A program made the position numbers and the translations under genes. Shown piece by piece: positions 26,718 through 37,116 of a stretch of DNA of 64,000 nt. Source of the DNA: Paracoccus limosus (GTDB lineage: Bacteria; Pseudomonadota; Alphaproteobacteria; Rhodobacterales; Rhodobacteraceae). The stretch covers positions 1 to 64,000 of the forward strand of contig NZ_WMIF01000017.1 in assembly GCF_009711185.1 (NCBI RefSeq). The letters are read 5' to 3'. The notes under the pieces were generated by a model. That model worked only from the letters and a program-made list of their open reading frames with translations. It did not search any database and was not told the DNA's origin. The stretch's first letter is position 1. Each line of letters begins with the position of its first letter.

Positions 26718-27773
26718 TTATCCTTTCCGGCCAGAGATCATCCGGCCGACGAGCTGCGCAGTATAATCCACGATCGGCACGATGCGGCCGTAATTCAGTC
26801 GCGTTGGACCGATCACGCCCACGGCGCCGACAATTTTGCGGTCCGCATTCATATAGGGTGAAACCACCAGAGAGGAACCGGAAAGTGAAAAAAGCTTGTT
26901 CTCCGAACCGATGAAAATCCGCACGCCCTCGCCCTGTTCGGCCAGATCCAGAAACTCGGCGATGTCGCGCTTGCGTTCCAGATCGTCGAACAAGGTGCGG
27001 ATGCGGTCCAGATCGGCGGCCTCGTCCGCCAGCAGGTTGGCGCGGCCACGCACGATCAGCCGGGCGTCCGATCCGTCGCCGTCCCACATCGCCAGCCCCT
27101 GTTCGATCATCGCGGCGGCGATCTGATCCAGCTTCAGCCGGCTTGCCTCGATTTCGCGCGACACGCCCCGGCGCAGGTCGGCCAGCGTGCGGCCTTCGCC
27201 AAAGGCGTTCAGGAAATTCGCCGCCTCGCGCATGGCGCTGGCGGTATGGCCCGGCGGCGGGGTAAACACCCGGTTCTCGACCCGGCCATCGGCAAAGACC
27301 AGCACCACCAGCGCCCGATCCGGCGCAAGGCTGACAAAGTCGATGTGGCGCACCGGCGCCTCCTGCTTGGGCGTCAGCACCAGCGAGGCGCCATGCGTCA
27401 GCGCCGACAGCGCCGTGCTGACCCGGTCCATCATCGCGCCGGTATCGCCGCGCTCGTCGCCCAGCGTTTCCTCGATCATTTCGCGGTCGGTATTCGACAC
27501 CGGCCCCGCCTCCATCAGCCCGTCCACGAACAGCCGCAGCCCCAGCTGCGTCGGCATCCGCCCGGCCGAGACATGCGGATGGTCCAGCAGGCCCAGATGC
27601 TCCAGATCCTGCATCACGTTGCGGATGGTTGCGGCGCTGACCTTTTCGGTCAGCTCACGCGTCAGCGTGCGTGATCCGACCGGCTCGCCCGTGGCAAGAT
27701 AGGATTCGACCACCCGGCGAAACACCTCGCGCGAGCGGTCGTTCAGGTCGGAAAGCAGCGTGGTTTCTGGCAT
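26718..27773 (-). CDS. hrcA: Heat-inducible transcription repressor HrcA
   Basis: A 351-residue repressor of CIRCE-controlled chaperone genes. The N-terminal winged helix includes VVESYLATGEPVGSRTL and SAATIRNVMQDLE; the central GAF-like region follows and the C terminus has NYGRIVPIVDYTAQLVG. The start at 27773 (MPETTLL) gives the family length; a much longer open frame upstream overlaps rph and is not used. No CIRCE inverted repeat was seen upstream. Confidence 0.93.
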   Translation of the reverse strand: MPETTLLSDLNDRSREVFRRVVESYLATGEPVGSRTLTRELTEKVSAATIRNVMQDLEHLGLLDHPHVSAGRMPTQLGLRLFVDGLMEAGPVSNTDREMIEETLGDERGDTGAMMDRVSTALSALTHGASLVLTPKQEAPVRHIDFVSLAPDRALVVLVFADGRVENRVFTPPPGHTASAMREAANFLNAFGEGRTLADLRRGVSREIEASRLKLDQIAAAMIEQGLAMWDGDGSDARLIVRGRANLLADEAADLDRIRTLFDDLERKRDIAEFLDLAEQGEGVRIFIGSENKLFSLSGSSLVVSPYMNADRKIVGAVGVIGPTRLNYGRIVPIVDYTAQLVGRMISGRKG

Positions 27774-27846
27774 CGACGGTTCACGGGTTGCGGTCAGGGG
27801 TCCTGCCCTAGTATTTGAACGGCAAAACCCCCGAAAGGAATGACAG

Positions 27847-28560
27847 ATGCGCCCCTCTGGCCGGAATTTAAGTGATATGCGTCCGATTTCAATCGAAACG
27901 GGCGTCATGCGCCACGCCGAGGGCTCGTGCCTGATCTCCTGCGGCGATACCAAGGTGCTCTGCTCGGCCACCATCGAGGAAAAAGCACCGCCCTTTCTGA
28001 AAGGCTCGGGGCAGGGCTGGGTGACTGCCGAATACGGCATGCTGCCGCGCGCCACCAATTCGCGCAACCGGCGCGAGGCGGCAGCGGGCAAGCAATCCGG
28101 CCGCACCCAGGAAATCCAGCGCCTGATCGGCCGCGCCCTGCGGGCGGGAGTCGACCGCCGCGCCCTGGGTGAACGTCAGATCGTCATCGACTGCGACGTG
28201 ATCCAGGCCGATGGCGGTACCCGCTGCGCCTCGATCACCGGCGGCTGGGTGGCGCTGCGTTTGGCGGTGAACAAACTGCTCAAGGCCAATATCATCACCA
28301 CCGACCCGATCATGGATCATGTCGCGGCGGTGTCCTGCGGCATCTATGCCGGCCAGCCCATCGTGGATCTGGACTATGCCGAGGACAGCGAGGCCGGCAC
28401 CGATGGCAATTTCATCCTGACCGGCTCGGGCCGGCTGATCGAGGTGCAGATGGCGGCCGAGGGCGCCACCTTCTCGCGCCCCGAGATGAACCAGCTGCTG
28501 GATCTGGCCGAGGCCGGCATCGCCCAGCTGGTCGCCGCGCAAAAGGCGGCCGTGGCATGA
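27847..28560 (+). CDS. rph: Ribonuclease PH
   Basis: A 237-residue phosphorolytic 3' exoribonuclease that trims tRNA ends. Hallmarks: MRPSGR at the start, [39 protein letters not shown] and [19 protein letters not shown]. It is divergent from hrcA with 73 bases between them. The stop overlaps the next start by 4 bases, opening a tightly packed run through hemW. Confidence 0.95.
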   Translation: MRPSGRNLSDMRPISIETGVMRHAEGSCLISCGDTKVLCSATIEEKAPPFLKGSGQGWVTAEYGMLPRATNSRNRREAAAGKQSGRTQEIQRLIGRALRAGVDRRALGERQIVIDCDVIQADGGTRCASITGGWVALRLAVNKLLKANIITTDPIMDHVAAVSCGIYAGQPIVDLDYAEDSEAGTDGNFILTGSGRLIEVQMAAEGATFSRPEMNQLLDLAEAGIAQLVAAQKAAVA

Positions 28561-29162
28561 GGGCCTTTACCGAGAAAAAGCTGCTGGTCGCCACCCACAA
28601 CGCCGGCAAGCTCGAAGAAATCCGCGCCATGATGGCGCCGCACGGCATCGAGGTCACCAGCGCCGGCGAGATGGGCCTGCCCGAACCCGCCGAGACCGAG
28701 GACAGCTTTATCGGCAACGCCCGCATCAAGGCCCGCGCCGCCATGCAGGCGACCGGTCTGCCGGTGCTGGCTGATGACAGCGGCATCAGCGTCGATGGTC
28801 TGGACGGCGCCCCCGGCGTCTATACCGCCGACTGGGCCGAGACCCCGAATGGCCGCGACTTCATGCAGGCGATGACCCGCACCTGGAACGAGCTTGATGC
28901 CCGCAACACCCCCGAGCCCCGCACCGCGCAGTTCCGCGCCACGCTGATCCTGATGTGGCCGGACGGGCATGAGGAGATCTTCGAGGGCGTGGCGCCGGGC
29001 CGTCTGGTCTGGCCGCCGCGCGGGGCGAAGGGCCATGGCTATGACCCGATCTTCGTCCCCGAAGGCCATGACGTGACCTATGCCGAGATGAGCGCGGCGG
29101 AAAAGAACGCGATCAGCCACCGCGCCCGCGCCTTTGCCCTGCTGGAGCAGGCCTTTGCGTAG
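28557..29162 (+). CDS. rdgB: XTP/dITP pyrophosphatase (RdgB/HAM1)
   Basis: A 201-residue house-cleaning pyrophosphatase that removes non-canonical purine nucleotides. Motifs: [13 protein letters not shown] at the N terminus, [23 protein letters not shown] and [10 protein letters not shown]. Translationally coupled to rph by ATGA, and its end overlaps the following RidA-family gene. Confidence 0.93.
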   Translation: MRAFTEKKLLVATHNAGKLEEIRAMMAPHGIEVTSAGEMGLPEPAETEDSFIGNARIKARAAMQATGLPVLADDSGISVDGLDGAPGVYTADWAETPNGRDFMQAMTRTWNELDARNTPEPRTAQFRATLILMWPDGHEEIFEGVAPGRLVWPPRGAKGHGYDPIFVPEGHDVTYAEMSAAEKNAISHRARAFALLEQAFA

Positions 29163-29529
29163 GATCTCGACCGGCTCGCCCTTCGAGCGGGAGTTCGGCT
29201 ACAGCCGGGCGGTGGTCAAGGGCCCGTGGTGCTTCGTCTCGGGCACCACGAGCTATGACTATGCCGCCATGACTATGCCCGACAGCGCCGCCAATCAGGC
29301 GCGCAACGCTTTTGCCACCATCTTTGCCACGCTGGCCGAGGCCGGGTTCCAGCCCGCCGACATCGTGCGGGTGCAATACACCATCACCGACCCCGCCTTT
29401 CTCGACGAGGTGGTGCCGGTGTTGGGTGCGGCGATGAAGGATGCGTTACCTGCCGCCACCATGGTTGTCGCGGGGCTTATCAAACCCGAAATGAAGATCG
29501 AGATCGAAGCCACCGCGTTCAGGGAATGA
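29155..29529 (+). CDS. RidA family protein (enamine/imine deaminase-like)
   Basis: A 124-residue protein of the RidA/YjgF family, with FEREFGYSRAVVKGPWCFVSGTTSYDY at the N terminus and PAATMVVAGLIKPEMKIEIEATA at the C terminus. The likely start is TTG at 29155 (reads [M][10 protein letters not shown]), overlapping rdgB by 8 bases; the upstream ATG at 29134 would add unrelated residues. Whether the arginine needed for deaminase activity is present was not judged with certainty. It overlaps hemW by 4 bases. Confidence 0.85.
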   Translation: MRRISTGSPFEREFGYSRAVVKGPWCFVSGTTSYDYAAMTMPDSAANQARNAFATIFATLAEAGFQPADIVRVQYTITDPAFLDEVVPVLGAAMKDALPAATMVVAGLIKPEMKIEIEATAFRE

Positions 29530-30719
29530 CATTGGACCTGCCAGCCGCCGCCAGCCCCACCGACCTTGCCGAGGACTGGCGTGCCGGAGGCTTTGCCCTT
29601 TACGTCCATTGGCCATTTTGCGCGGCCAAATGCCCCTATTGCGATTTCAACAGCCATGTCGCAGCGACCATCGACCAGCCGCGCTGGCTGGCCGCCTATC
29701 GCTCCGAGATCGCGCGGCTGGCGGCCGAAACCCGCGGCCGGGTGCTCAACAGCATCTTCTTTGGCGGCGGCACGCCCAGCCTGATGGCCCCCGAAACCGT
29801 GGCCGGGGTGATCGAGGCCGCCCGCGCTGCATGGCCCTTTGCCAATGACATCGAGATCACGCTGGAGGCCAATCCGACCAGCGTCGAGATGGGCCGGTTC
29901 CGCGCCTTTGCCGATGGCGGGGTCAACCGCGTGTCGATGGGCATTCAGGCGCTGAACGACGACGATCTGCGCCGTCTGGGCCGGATGCATTCCGTGGTCG
30001 AGGCCCGCGCGGCCTTCGACATTGCCCGCGACTGTTTCACGCGGGTCAGCTTCGATCTGATCTATGCCCGGCAGGATCAGGACCGCGCGCATTGGCGGGC
30101 CGAACTGACAGAGGCGCTGTCGATGGCCGTCGATCACCTCTCGGCCTATCAGCTGACGATCGAGCCCGGCACCGCCTTTGGCGCGCGCCATGCGAAAGGC
30201 GGGCTCAAGGGTCTGCCCGATGATGACATGTCGGCGGACATGTATCTGGACACGCAAGAGATCTGCGCCGCTGCCGGCATGCCGACCTATGAGATCTCGA
30301 ACCACGCCCGGCCCGGCGCCGAAAGCCGGCACAATCTGGTCTATTGGCGGCAAGGCGACTGGGCGGCGGTTGGCCCGGGGGCGCATGGCCGGCTGACCCT
30401 GCCCGGCGGCCGCCTGGCCACCGAGGCGCATCGGGCGCCGGGTGAATGGCTGGCGGCGGTCGAGGGCCGGGGCAATGGCGACAGCGCCACCGAGGCCCTG
30501 ACGATGCAGGACCGCGCGCTTGAATACCTGCTGATGTCGCTGCGGCTGGCCGAGGGCATGCAGGTCTCGCGCTACCTGTCCCATGGCGCCCGGCTGCCGC
30601 AGGGCCGGTTGGCGGATCTTGTCGGGCTGGGGTTGGTTGTGCTGCAGCAGGACCGGCTGATCGCCACCCCGACTGGCCGGCCGGTCCTGAACGCGATCCT
30701 GCGCGAACTGGCGGAGTAA
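29526..30719 (+). CDS. hemW: Radical SAM haem chaperone HemW
   Basis: A 397-residue radical SAM protein. The cluster motif is CAAKCPYC in HWPFCAAKCPYCDFNSHV, and GGGTPSLM, VSMGIQALNDDDLRRLGR and a C-terminal HemN-type domain follow. It resembles coproporphyrinogen oxidase HemN but with the HemW motif, so it more likely delivers haem to target proteins than oxidises coproporphyrinogen. Coupled to the RidA-family gene by ATGA. Confidence 0.88.
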   Translation: MTLDLPAAASPTDLAEDWRAGGFALYVHWPFCAAKCPYCDFNSHVAATIDQPRWLAAYRSEIARLAAETRGRVLNSIFFGGGTPSLMAPETVAGVIEAARAAWPFANDIEITLEANPTSVEMGRFRAFADGGVNRVSMGIQALNDDDLRRLGRMHSVVEARAAFDIARDCFTRVSFDLIYARQDQDRAHWRAELTEALSMAVDHLSAYQLTIEPGTAFGARHAKGGLKGLPDDDMSADMYLDTQEICAAAGMPTYEISNHARPGAESRHNLVYWRQGDWAAVGPGAHGRLTLPGGRLATEAHRAPGEWLAAVEGRGNGDSATEALTMQDRALEYLLMSLRLAEGMQVSRYLSHGARLPQGRLADLVGLGLVVLQQDRLIATPTGRPVLNAILRELAE

Positions 30720-30720
30720 G

Positions 30721-31074
30721 ATGCATTACCTTTGGCTTGGCCTTGGCTGGCTTTTTCTCGCGCTTGGCCTGATCGGCGTGGTGCTGCCGGTGATGCCGAC
30801 GGTGCCCTTTCTCTTGGTCGCCGTCTGGGCCTTTGCGCGCTCCTCGCCGCGGCTGGGCGCGCGCATCCTGCGCAACCCGACCGTCGGGCCGCATATCCGC
30901 GCCTGGCGCCGCAATGGCGCCGTCAGCCGCAGGGCCAAGATCGCGGCGACGCTGGCCATGGCCTGCGGCGTCGGCTGGTCCACATGGTTCGGTCTGGACC
31001 CCCGGCTGATCGCGGCGCAGGCGCTGGTCTGCGGCGGCATTGCCCTGTGGCTGATCCGGCGCCCGGAAGCCTGA
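30721..31074 (+). CDS. DUF454 (YbaN-like) inner membrane protein
   Basis: A 117-residue protein. The start LGWLFLALGLIGVVLPVMPTVPFLLVAVWAFARSSPR is the DUF454 signature, with two N-terminal helices and two near the C terminus. The function of the family is unknown. It begins one base after the hemW stop, so it is cotranscribed. Confidence 0.85.
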   Translation: MHYLWLGLGWLFLALGLIGVVLPVMPTVPFLLVAVWAFARSSPRLGARILRNPTVGPHIRAWRRNGAVSRRAKIAATLAMACGVGWSTWFGLDPRLIAAQALVCGGIALWLIRRPEA

Positions 31075-31173
31075 AACCCCGGCCCGGTCCGGCGGTTACA
31101 ACCTTTTTCCCACTTGTTCAGAACGCGGCGTGGCGCGAACCTCGCAGCATTCAGGTTCATCGGAGGGAGAACC

Positions 31174-31758
31174 ATGGTAGATACATCCGGCGTCAAGATC
31201 CATCCTGCGGTCGATAACGGCATCAAACCGGCCAAGCCGGGTTTTTCGGGCGGCGAGCTTCATTGCCATTGCAGCTCGAACCCGGTGCGGGTCGCCGTCA
31301 AGGCGCAGACCGCGCATAACCACGTCTGCGGCTGCACCAAGTGCTGGAAGCCCGAGGGCGCGATCTTTTCGCAAGTGGCCGTTGTCGGCCGCGATTCCAT
31401 CGAGGTGCTCAGCGGCGCCGAGAAGCTCGAGATCGTCAACAAGGACGCGCCGATCCAGCGCCACCGCTGCAAGGATTGCGGCGTGCACATGTATGGCCGC
31501 ATCGAGAACACCGAACACCCGTTCTATGGTCTGGACTTCGTCCATACCGAGCTTTCGGATCTGGACGGCTGGTCGGCGCCGGAATTCGCCGCCTTCGTCA
31601 GCTCGATCATCGAATCCGGTGTCGATCCCAGCCGGATGGACGCGATCCGCGCCCGGTTGCGCGAATTGGGTCTGGAACCCTATGATGCGCTGTCGCCGCC
31701 GCTGATGGATGCCATCGCGACGCATATCGCCAAGAAATCGGGCGCACTCGCGGCTTGA
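31174..31758 (+). CDS. gfa: S-(hydroxymethyl)glutathione synthase Gfa
   Basis: A 194-residue glutathione-dependent formaldehyde-activating enzyme. Zinc-binding cysteines are seen in [15 protein letters not shown] and HRCKDCGVH. It speeds formation of S-hydroxymethylglutathione from formaldehyde and glutathione, the first step of the pathway completed by the next two enzymes. ATG at 31174 has GGAGGGAGA upstream. The gene order gfa then formaldehyde dehydrogenase is the one described in Paracoccus denitrificans. Confidence 0.93.
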   Translation: MVDTSGVKIHPAVDNGIKPAKPGFSGGELHCHCSSNPVRVAVKAQTAHNHVCGCTKCWKPEGAIFSQVAVVGRDSIEVLSGAEKLEIVNKDAPIQRHRCKDCGVHMYGRIENTEHPFYGLDFVHTELSDLDGWSAPEFAAFVSSIIESGVDPSRMDAIRARLRELGLEPYDALSPPLMDAIATHIAKKSGALAA

Positions 31759-31783
31759 CGCGACCCGTCCGGACAGGACAGCA

Positions 31784-31806
31784 GGGGGCCGGTCGAACCG
31801 GCCCCC
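31784..31806. terminator. Strong hairpin between gfa and the formaldehyde dehydrogenase gene
   Basis: GGGGGCCGGT (31784-31793), loop CGA, ACCGGCCCCC (31797-31806): a perfect 10-base-pair stem with no T-run after it. It could attenuate, stabilise an mRNA end, or mark a partial stop in an otherwise codirectional operon. Confidence 0.5.
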
Positions 31807-31861
31807 ATGCCATGCCGACCACAAGCAGGCCTCCCGGCCGCCACGCAAGGAGTATGTGAAC

Positions 31862-32989
<1,128 letters not shown>

Positions 32990-33014
32990 TCCGTAACGGC
33001 TGCTTAGTTAAAAG

Positions 33015-33046
33015 GACGGCGGGGGCGGGCAACCGATCCCGCCGTC
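33015..33046. terminator. Hairpin between flhA and the clpP-like gene
   Basis: GACGGCGGG (33015-33023) pairs with CCCGCCGTC (33038-33046). There is no following T-run on the plus strand, so it may be a weak terminator or an mRNA stabiliser ahead of the ClpP-like gene. Confidence 0.45.
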
Positions 33047-33064
33047 AACATGAAAGGACCGATC

Positions 33065-33694
33065 ATGGCACGACACTTCCATCTGGACGACGAAGACGAC
33101 GACGACCGCCCGCAAGAAGACCAGAAGGATGAAGGTCTGGGCCTGCCGGAAGGCGACAAGATCGGCAAACTCTATTTCAAGTCGCGCACTGTCATCATCG
33201 CCGGTGGCATCAACGACAAGCTGGCGCAGCGCACCGTGGCGCATCTGCTGGCTCTGGCCGAGGACAGCGACAAGCCGATCAACGTGCTGATCAGCTCGCC
33301 CGGCGGCCATGTCGAATCGGGCGACATGATCCATGACGTGATCAAGTTCATCCGTCCGACCGTGCGCACCATCGGCTCGGGCTGGGTGGCATCGGCCGGT
33401 GCGCTGATCTTTGTCGCGGCGAAAAAGGAAAACCGTTTCTGCCTGCCCAACACCCGCTTCCTGATCCACCAGCCCTCGGGCGGGATCGGCGGCACCTCGT
33501 CGGACATGATGATCCAGGCCGAACAGGTCCGCCTGATGCGCGACCGGCTGAACCAGATCTTTGCCGATGCCACCGGCCAGAGCCTGGAACGGATCGAAAA
33601 GGACACCCAGCGCGATTTCTGGCTGAACACGCAAGAGGCGCTGGATTACGGCCTGCTGGGCCAGGTCATCCGCTCGGCGGACGAGCTGAAATGA
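33065..33694 (+). CDS. ClpP-family serine protease
   Basis: A 209-residue ClpP-type peptidase. The oxyanion region is ISSPGGHVESGDMIHDVI, Ser110 lies in SGWVASAGALIF and His135 in FLIHQPSGG; the 25-residue Ser-His spacing equals that of E. coli ClpP. The N terminus is unusual: a long acidic stretch (DDEDDDDRPQEDQKDEG). It is lodged between formaldehyde dehydrogenase and S-formylglutathione hydrolase genes, not next to clpX, so it is probably a secondary ClpP-like subunit. ATG at 33065 follows GAAAGGACC. Confidence 0.85.
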   Translation: MARHFHLDDEDDDDRPQEDQKDEGLGLPEGDKIGKLYFKSRTVIIAGGINDKLAQRTVAHLLALAEDSDKPINVLISSPGGHVESGDMIHDVIKFIRPTVRTIGSGWVASAGALIFVAAKKENRFCLPNTRFLIHQPSGGIGGTSSDMMIQAEQVRLMRDRLNQIFADATGQSLERIEKDTQRDFWLNTQEALDYGLLGQVIRSADELK

Positions 33695-34203
33695 CTTCGG
33701 GCCGGGCCGTGATCCGGCCCGCCACGCCCGCCGACCACGCCGCGATCTGGTCCATCCTCGAGCCGGTCTATCGTGCGGGCGAAACTTATTGCATCCCGAC
33801 CGACATCACCCGGGACGAGGCGCTGGCGGACTGGTTCGCCGCGCCCTTCACCGCCTTCGTCGCTGAACTCGATGGCCGCATCCTTGGCGCCAGCCATGTC
33901 GGGCGCAACCGGCCCGGTCCGGCCAGCCATGTCGCCAATGCCAGCTTCGTCACTCATCCCGACGCGCGCGGTCGCGGCATTGCCCGGGCTTTGGTCACCC
34001 ATGCCAAGGACTGGGCGCGGGCGCAGGGCTTTCGCGCCATGCAGTTCAATTTCGTCGTCTCGACCAATGCCGATGCCGTTCATTCGTGGCAGAAGGCCGG
34101 TTTCGATATTGTCGGCCGGTTGCCCGGCGCGTTTCTTCACCCGCAACATGGCTATGTCGATGCGCTGGTCATGTTCCACGACCTGACAGGAGAGCAGCCA
34201 TGA
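33691..34203 (+). CDS. GNAT family N-acetyltransferase
   Basis: A 170-residue GNAT enzyme with the acetyl-CoA-binding motif A around VTHPDARGRGIARALVTHA and a C-terminal SWQKAGFDIVGRLPGAFLHPQHGYVDALVM. The substrate is unknown. It overlaps the ClpP-like gene and the S-formylglutathione hydrolase gene by 4 bases each, so all three are translationally coupled. Confidence 0.85.
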   Translation: MTSGRAVIRPATPADHAAIWSILEPVYRAGETYCIPTDITRDEALADWFAAPFTAFVAELDGRILGASHVGRNRPGPASHVANASFVTHPDARGRGIARALVTHAKDWARAQGFRAMQFNFVVSTNADAVHSWQKAGFDIVGRLPGAFLHPQHGYVDALVMFHDLTGEQP

Positions 34204-35036
34204 CGCTGGCTTATGAAACCGTGTCCGAGAATCGCAGCTTCGGCGGCGTTCAGGGCGTCTATCGTCACCAGTCCCAGGCGACCGGCACGCCGATGACCTT
34301 TGCCGTCTACCTGCCGCCGCAGGCCCAACACGGCAAGGTGCCGGTGCTATGGTATCTTTCGGGCCTGACCTGCACCCATGAAAACGCCATGACCAAGGCC
34401 GGCGCCCAGGAATGGGCGGCGGAATTCGGCATCGCGCTGATCTTTCCCGACACCTCGCCGCGCGGCGACGGGGTGGCCAATGACGATGCCTATGATCTGG
34501 GGCAGGGTGCGGGCTTCTACGTCGATGCGACGCAAGAGCCCTGGGCGCCGCATTTCAAGATGTGGCACTATATCACCCATGAGCTGCCCGAGCTGGTGTT
34601 CGGGAATTTCCCGCTGGACCGCGACGCGCAGGGCATCACTGGCCATTCCATGGGCGGCCATGGCGCGCTGACCATCGCGATGACCTTTCCGCAGCGCTAC
34701 AAGTCTGTCTCGGCCTTTGCGCCGATCGCCCATCCCAGCGAATCCGACTGGGGCCGCAAGCAGTTCACCGCCTATCTGGGCGAGGACAAGGCGGCCTGGG
34801 CTGCGCATGACGCCACCCTGCTGATGCGCGAGCGCGGCTATCCCGGCGAGATCCTGATCGATCAGGGCGCCAGCGACCAGTTCCTGCACCTGCTCAAACC
34901 CGAGGCGCTGGCCCATGCCATGGCCGAGCGCCGCCAGCCCGGCACCATCAGGATGCAGGAAGGCTACGACCACAGCTATTTCTTCGTCCAGACCTTTATC
35001 CCCGACCACATCCGCTGGCACGCCGAGCGTCTGTGA
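34200..35036 (+). CDS. fghA: S-formylglutathione hydrolase
   Basis: A 278-residue alpha/beta hydrolase of the esterase D family. The nucleophile serine is in GHSMGGHGAL, the acid in DQGASDQFL and the histidine in YDHSYYF. It releases formate and glutathione, ending the glutathione-linked formaldehyde pathway. The formate can be oxidised by the selenium formate dehydrogenase at 10-15 kb. ATG at 34200 overlaps the GNAT stop. Confidence 0.95.
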   Translation: MTLAYETVSENRSFGGVQGVYRHQSQATGTPMTFAVYLPPQAQHGKVPVLWYLSGLTCTHENAMTKAGAQEWAAEFGIALIFPDTSPRGDGVANDDAYDLGQGAGFYVDATQEPWAPHFKMWHYITHELPELVFGNFPLDRDAQGITGHSMGGHGALTIAMTFPQRYKSVSAFAPIAHPSESDWGRKQFTAYLGEDKAAWAAHDATLLMRERGYPGEILIDQGASDQFLHLLKPEALAHAMAERRQPGTIRMQEGYDHSYFFVQTFIPDHIRWHAERL

Positions 35037-35042
35037 CATCAG

Positions 35043-35070
35043 ACCCCCCGCTGTGATGGCGGGGGGTTTT
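35043..35070 (+). terminator. Terminator after fghA
   Basis: ACCCCCCGC, loop TGTGATG, GCGGGGGGT then TTT, 7 bases after the fghA stop. It separates the formaldehyde operon from xoxF. Confidence 0.88.
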
Positions 35071-35211
35071 CCCATACCAATTGCCGATTTTTCCTAATAC
35101 TTTGGTCTAGGCACGGGTGCGGTTTCGTTGACGTATCCGTGTTCAGGGCAGGATATTTTCCCATGGCCGCGCGGCAGGAGGAGTCGCAGCCGCCGCTTTG
35201 GAGGAATATTC
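35071..35211 (+). promoter_or_regulatory. xoxF upstream region
   Basis: 141 bases between the fghA terminator and xoxF. It contains CTAATACTTTGGT (35094-35106) and CAGGATATTTTCCC (35149-35162), both of which recur between xoxF and the cytochrome gene (the second one inverted). A ribosome site GGAGG precedes ATG 35212. Likely promoter and control region; no sigma-70 boxes are clear. Confidence 0.5.
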
Positions 35212-37014
35212 ATGAAGACCATGATCAAGGGCGCCGGTCTGGCGCTGCTGCTGTCTGGCACGGCGGTACTGGCCAACGACAGCGTGCTTTCGGAAATTGC
35301 CAAGCCGGAGCAATGGGCGATCCAGACGGGTGACTATGCCAACACCCGCTATTCGACGCTGGACAAGATCAACAAGGACAACGTGAAGGACCTGCGCGTT
35401 GCCTGGACCTTCTCGACCGGGGTTCTGCGCGGCCATGAGGGTTCGCCCCTGGTCATCGGCGATGTGATGTATCTGCACACGCCCTTTCCGAACAACGTCT
35501 TTGCGCTGGACCTGAACGACGGCGGCAAGATCCTGTGGCGCTACCAGCCGCAGCAGGATCCGAACGTCATCGCGGTCATGTGCTGCGACACCGTCAACCG
35601 GGGTCTGGCCTATGCGGACGGGCTGATCCTGATGCATCAGGCCGACACGACGCTGGTGGCGCTGGACGCCAAGACCGGCGAAGTTAAATGGTCGGTCAAG
35701 ACCGGCGATCCGGCTCTGGGCGAAACCAACACCGCCACCGTGCTGCCGGTCAAGGACAAGGTGATCGTCGGCGTCTCGGGCGGCGAATACGGCGTGCGCG
35801 GTCGCGTCACCGCCTATAGCCTGAAAGACGGCAAGGAACTGTGGAAAGCATATTCGACCGGCCCCGACGCCGAAATGCTGGTCGACCCGGAAAAGACCAC
35901 CGCGCTTGGCAAGCCGATCGGCAAGGACAGCTCGCTGAAAAGCTGGGAAGGCGATCAGTGGAAGATCGGCGGCGGCACCACCTGGGGCTGGTATTCCTAT
36001 GACCCCGAGCTGAACCTGATCTATTACGGCACCGGCAACCCCTCGACCTGGAACCCCAGCCAGCGTCCGGGCGACAACAAGTGGTCGATGACCATCATGG
36101 CCCGCGATGCCGACACCGGCATGGCGAAATGGTTCTACCAGATGACGCCGCATGACGAATGGGACTTCGACGGCGTCAACGAGATGATCCTGACCAACCA
36201 GAAGGTCGACGGCAAGGATCGCAAGCTGCTGACCCACTTTGACCGCAACGGTCTGGGCTATACGCTGGACCGCGAAACCGGCGAGCTGCTGGTGGCGCAG
36301 AAATACGATCCGGCGGTGAACTGGACCACCGGCGTCGATATGGACCCCAAATCCGAAACCTATGGCCGCCCGGCCGTGGTGGCCGAATTCTCGACCGACC
36401 AGAACGGCGAGGACGAGAACACCACCGGCGTCTGCCCGGCCGCGCTTGGCTCCAAGGACCAGCAGCCGGCGGCCTTCTCGCCCAAGACCAACCTGTTCTA
36501 CGTGCCGACCAACCACGTCTGCATGGACTATGAGCCGTTCCGCGTCGCCTATACCGCCGGCCAGCCCTATGTCGGGGCCACGCTGTCGATGTATCCGGCT
36601 CCGAACAGCCATGGTGGCATGGGCAACTTCATCGCCTGGGACAACACCAAGGGCGAGATCAAATGGTCGCTGCCCGAGCAGTTCTCGGTCTGGTCGGGCG
36701 CTTTGGCCACTGCGGGCGATGTGGTGTTCTACGGCACGCTGGAAGGCTATCTGAAGGCAGTCGATTCCGAGACGGGCAAAGAGCTTTACAAGTTCAAGAC
36801 CCCCTCGGGCATCATCGGCAACGTCATGACCTATGAGCATGGCGGCAAGCAGTACATCGGCGTGCTTTCGGGCGTCGGCGGTTGGGCAGGCATCGGTCTT
36901 GCGGCCGGCCTGACCAACCCGAACGAAGGTTTGGGGGCTGTCGGCGGCTATGCGTCGCTGTCGCAATACACCGAACTGGGCGGCCAGCTGACCGTGTTCG
37001 AGCTGCCCGGCTAA
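35212..37014 (+). CDS. xoxF: Lanthanide-dependent methanol dehydrogenase XoxF
   Basis: A 600-residue periplasmic PQQ quinoprotein with an N-terminal signal peptide ([22 protein letters not shown]). The adjacent cysteines Cys124-Cys125 (MCCDTVNRG) form the usual disulfide ring over PQQ. The active site reads [11 protein letters not shown]: catalytic Asp318 and an extra Asp320 two residues later, the known mark of lanthanide-binding XoxF as opposed to calcium MxaF, which has Ala there. It oxidises methanol (and perhaps formaldehyde) and gives electrons to the downstream cytochrome. No mxaI small subunit is present. Confidence 0.95.
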   Translation: MKTMIKGAGLALLLSGTAVLANDSVLSEIAKPEQWAIQTGDYANTRYSTLDKINKDNVKDLRVAWTFSTGVLRGHEGSPLVIGDVMYLHTPFPNNVFALDLNDGGKILWRYQPQQDPNVIAVMCCDTVNRGLAYADGLILMHQADTTLVALDAKTGEVKWSVKTGDPALGETNTATVLPVKDKVIVGVSGGEYGVRGRVTAYSLKDGKELWKAYSTGPDAEMLVDPEKTTALGKPIGKDSSLKSWEGDQWKIGGGTTWGWYSYDPELNLIYYGTGNPSTWNPSQRPGDNKWSMTIMARDADTGMAKWFYQMTPHDEWDFDGVNEMILTNQKVDGKDRKLLTHFDRNGLGYTLDRETGELLVAQKYDPAVNWTTGVDMDPKSETYGRPAVVAEFSTDQNGEDENTTGVCPAALGSKDQQPAAFSPKTNLFYVPTNHVCMDYEPFRVAYTAGQPYVGATLSMYPAPNSHGGMGNFIAWDNTKGEIKWSLPEQFSVWSGALATAGDVVFYGTLEGYLKAVDSETGKELYKFKTPSGIIGNVMTYEHGGKQYIGVLSGVGGWAGIGLAAGLTNPNEGLGAVGGYASLSQYTELGGQLTVFELPG

Positions 37015-37050
37015 TACTTTGGTGCAGAAAACCAAACTGTGACTCGTCAC

Positions 37051-37082
37051 GCTCCGCCCGGGGAAAATATCCTGGGCGGAGC
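37051..37082. terminator. Hairpin between xoxF and the cytochrome gene
   Basis: GCTCCGCCC (37051-37059) and GGGCGGAGC (37074-37082) form a 9-base-pair stem around GGGGAAAATATCCT. It is followed by TATCATTTT. It probably limits read-through from xoxF to cycB or protects the xoxF mRNA end. Confidence 0.6.
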
Positions 37083-37116
37083 TATCATTTTACGGGTGAC
37101 AGCAAGGGAGGAATTC

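Noticed and set aside
27774..27846. Search for a CIRCE element (TTAGCACTC-N9-GAGTGCTAA) between hrcA and rph.
   Set aside because: No such inverted repeat is present; hrcA control must lie elsewhere or be different.
29134..29154. ATG at 29134 as start of the RidA-family gene.
   Set aside because: The added residues (MPCWSRP) do not fit the family, while TTG at 29155 gives the usual RRIS.GSPFE start.
35143..37050. A 635-codon open frame opposite xoxF.
   Set aside because: Antisense shadow; xoxF has signal peptide, active-site residues and ribosome site on the other strand.
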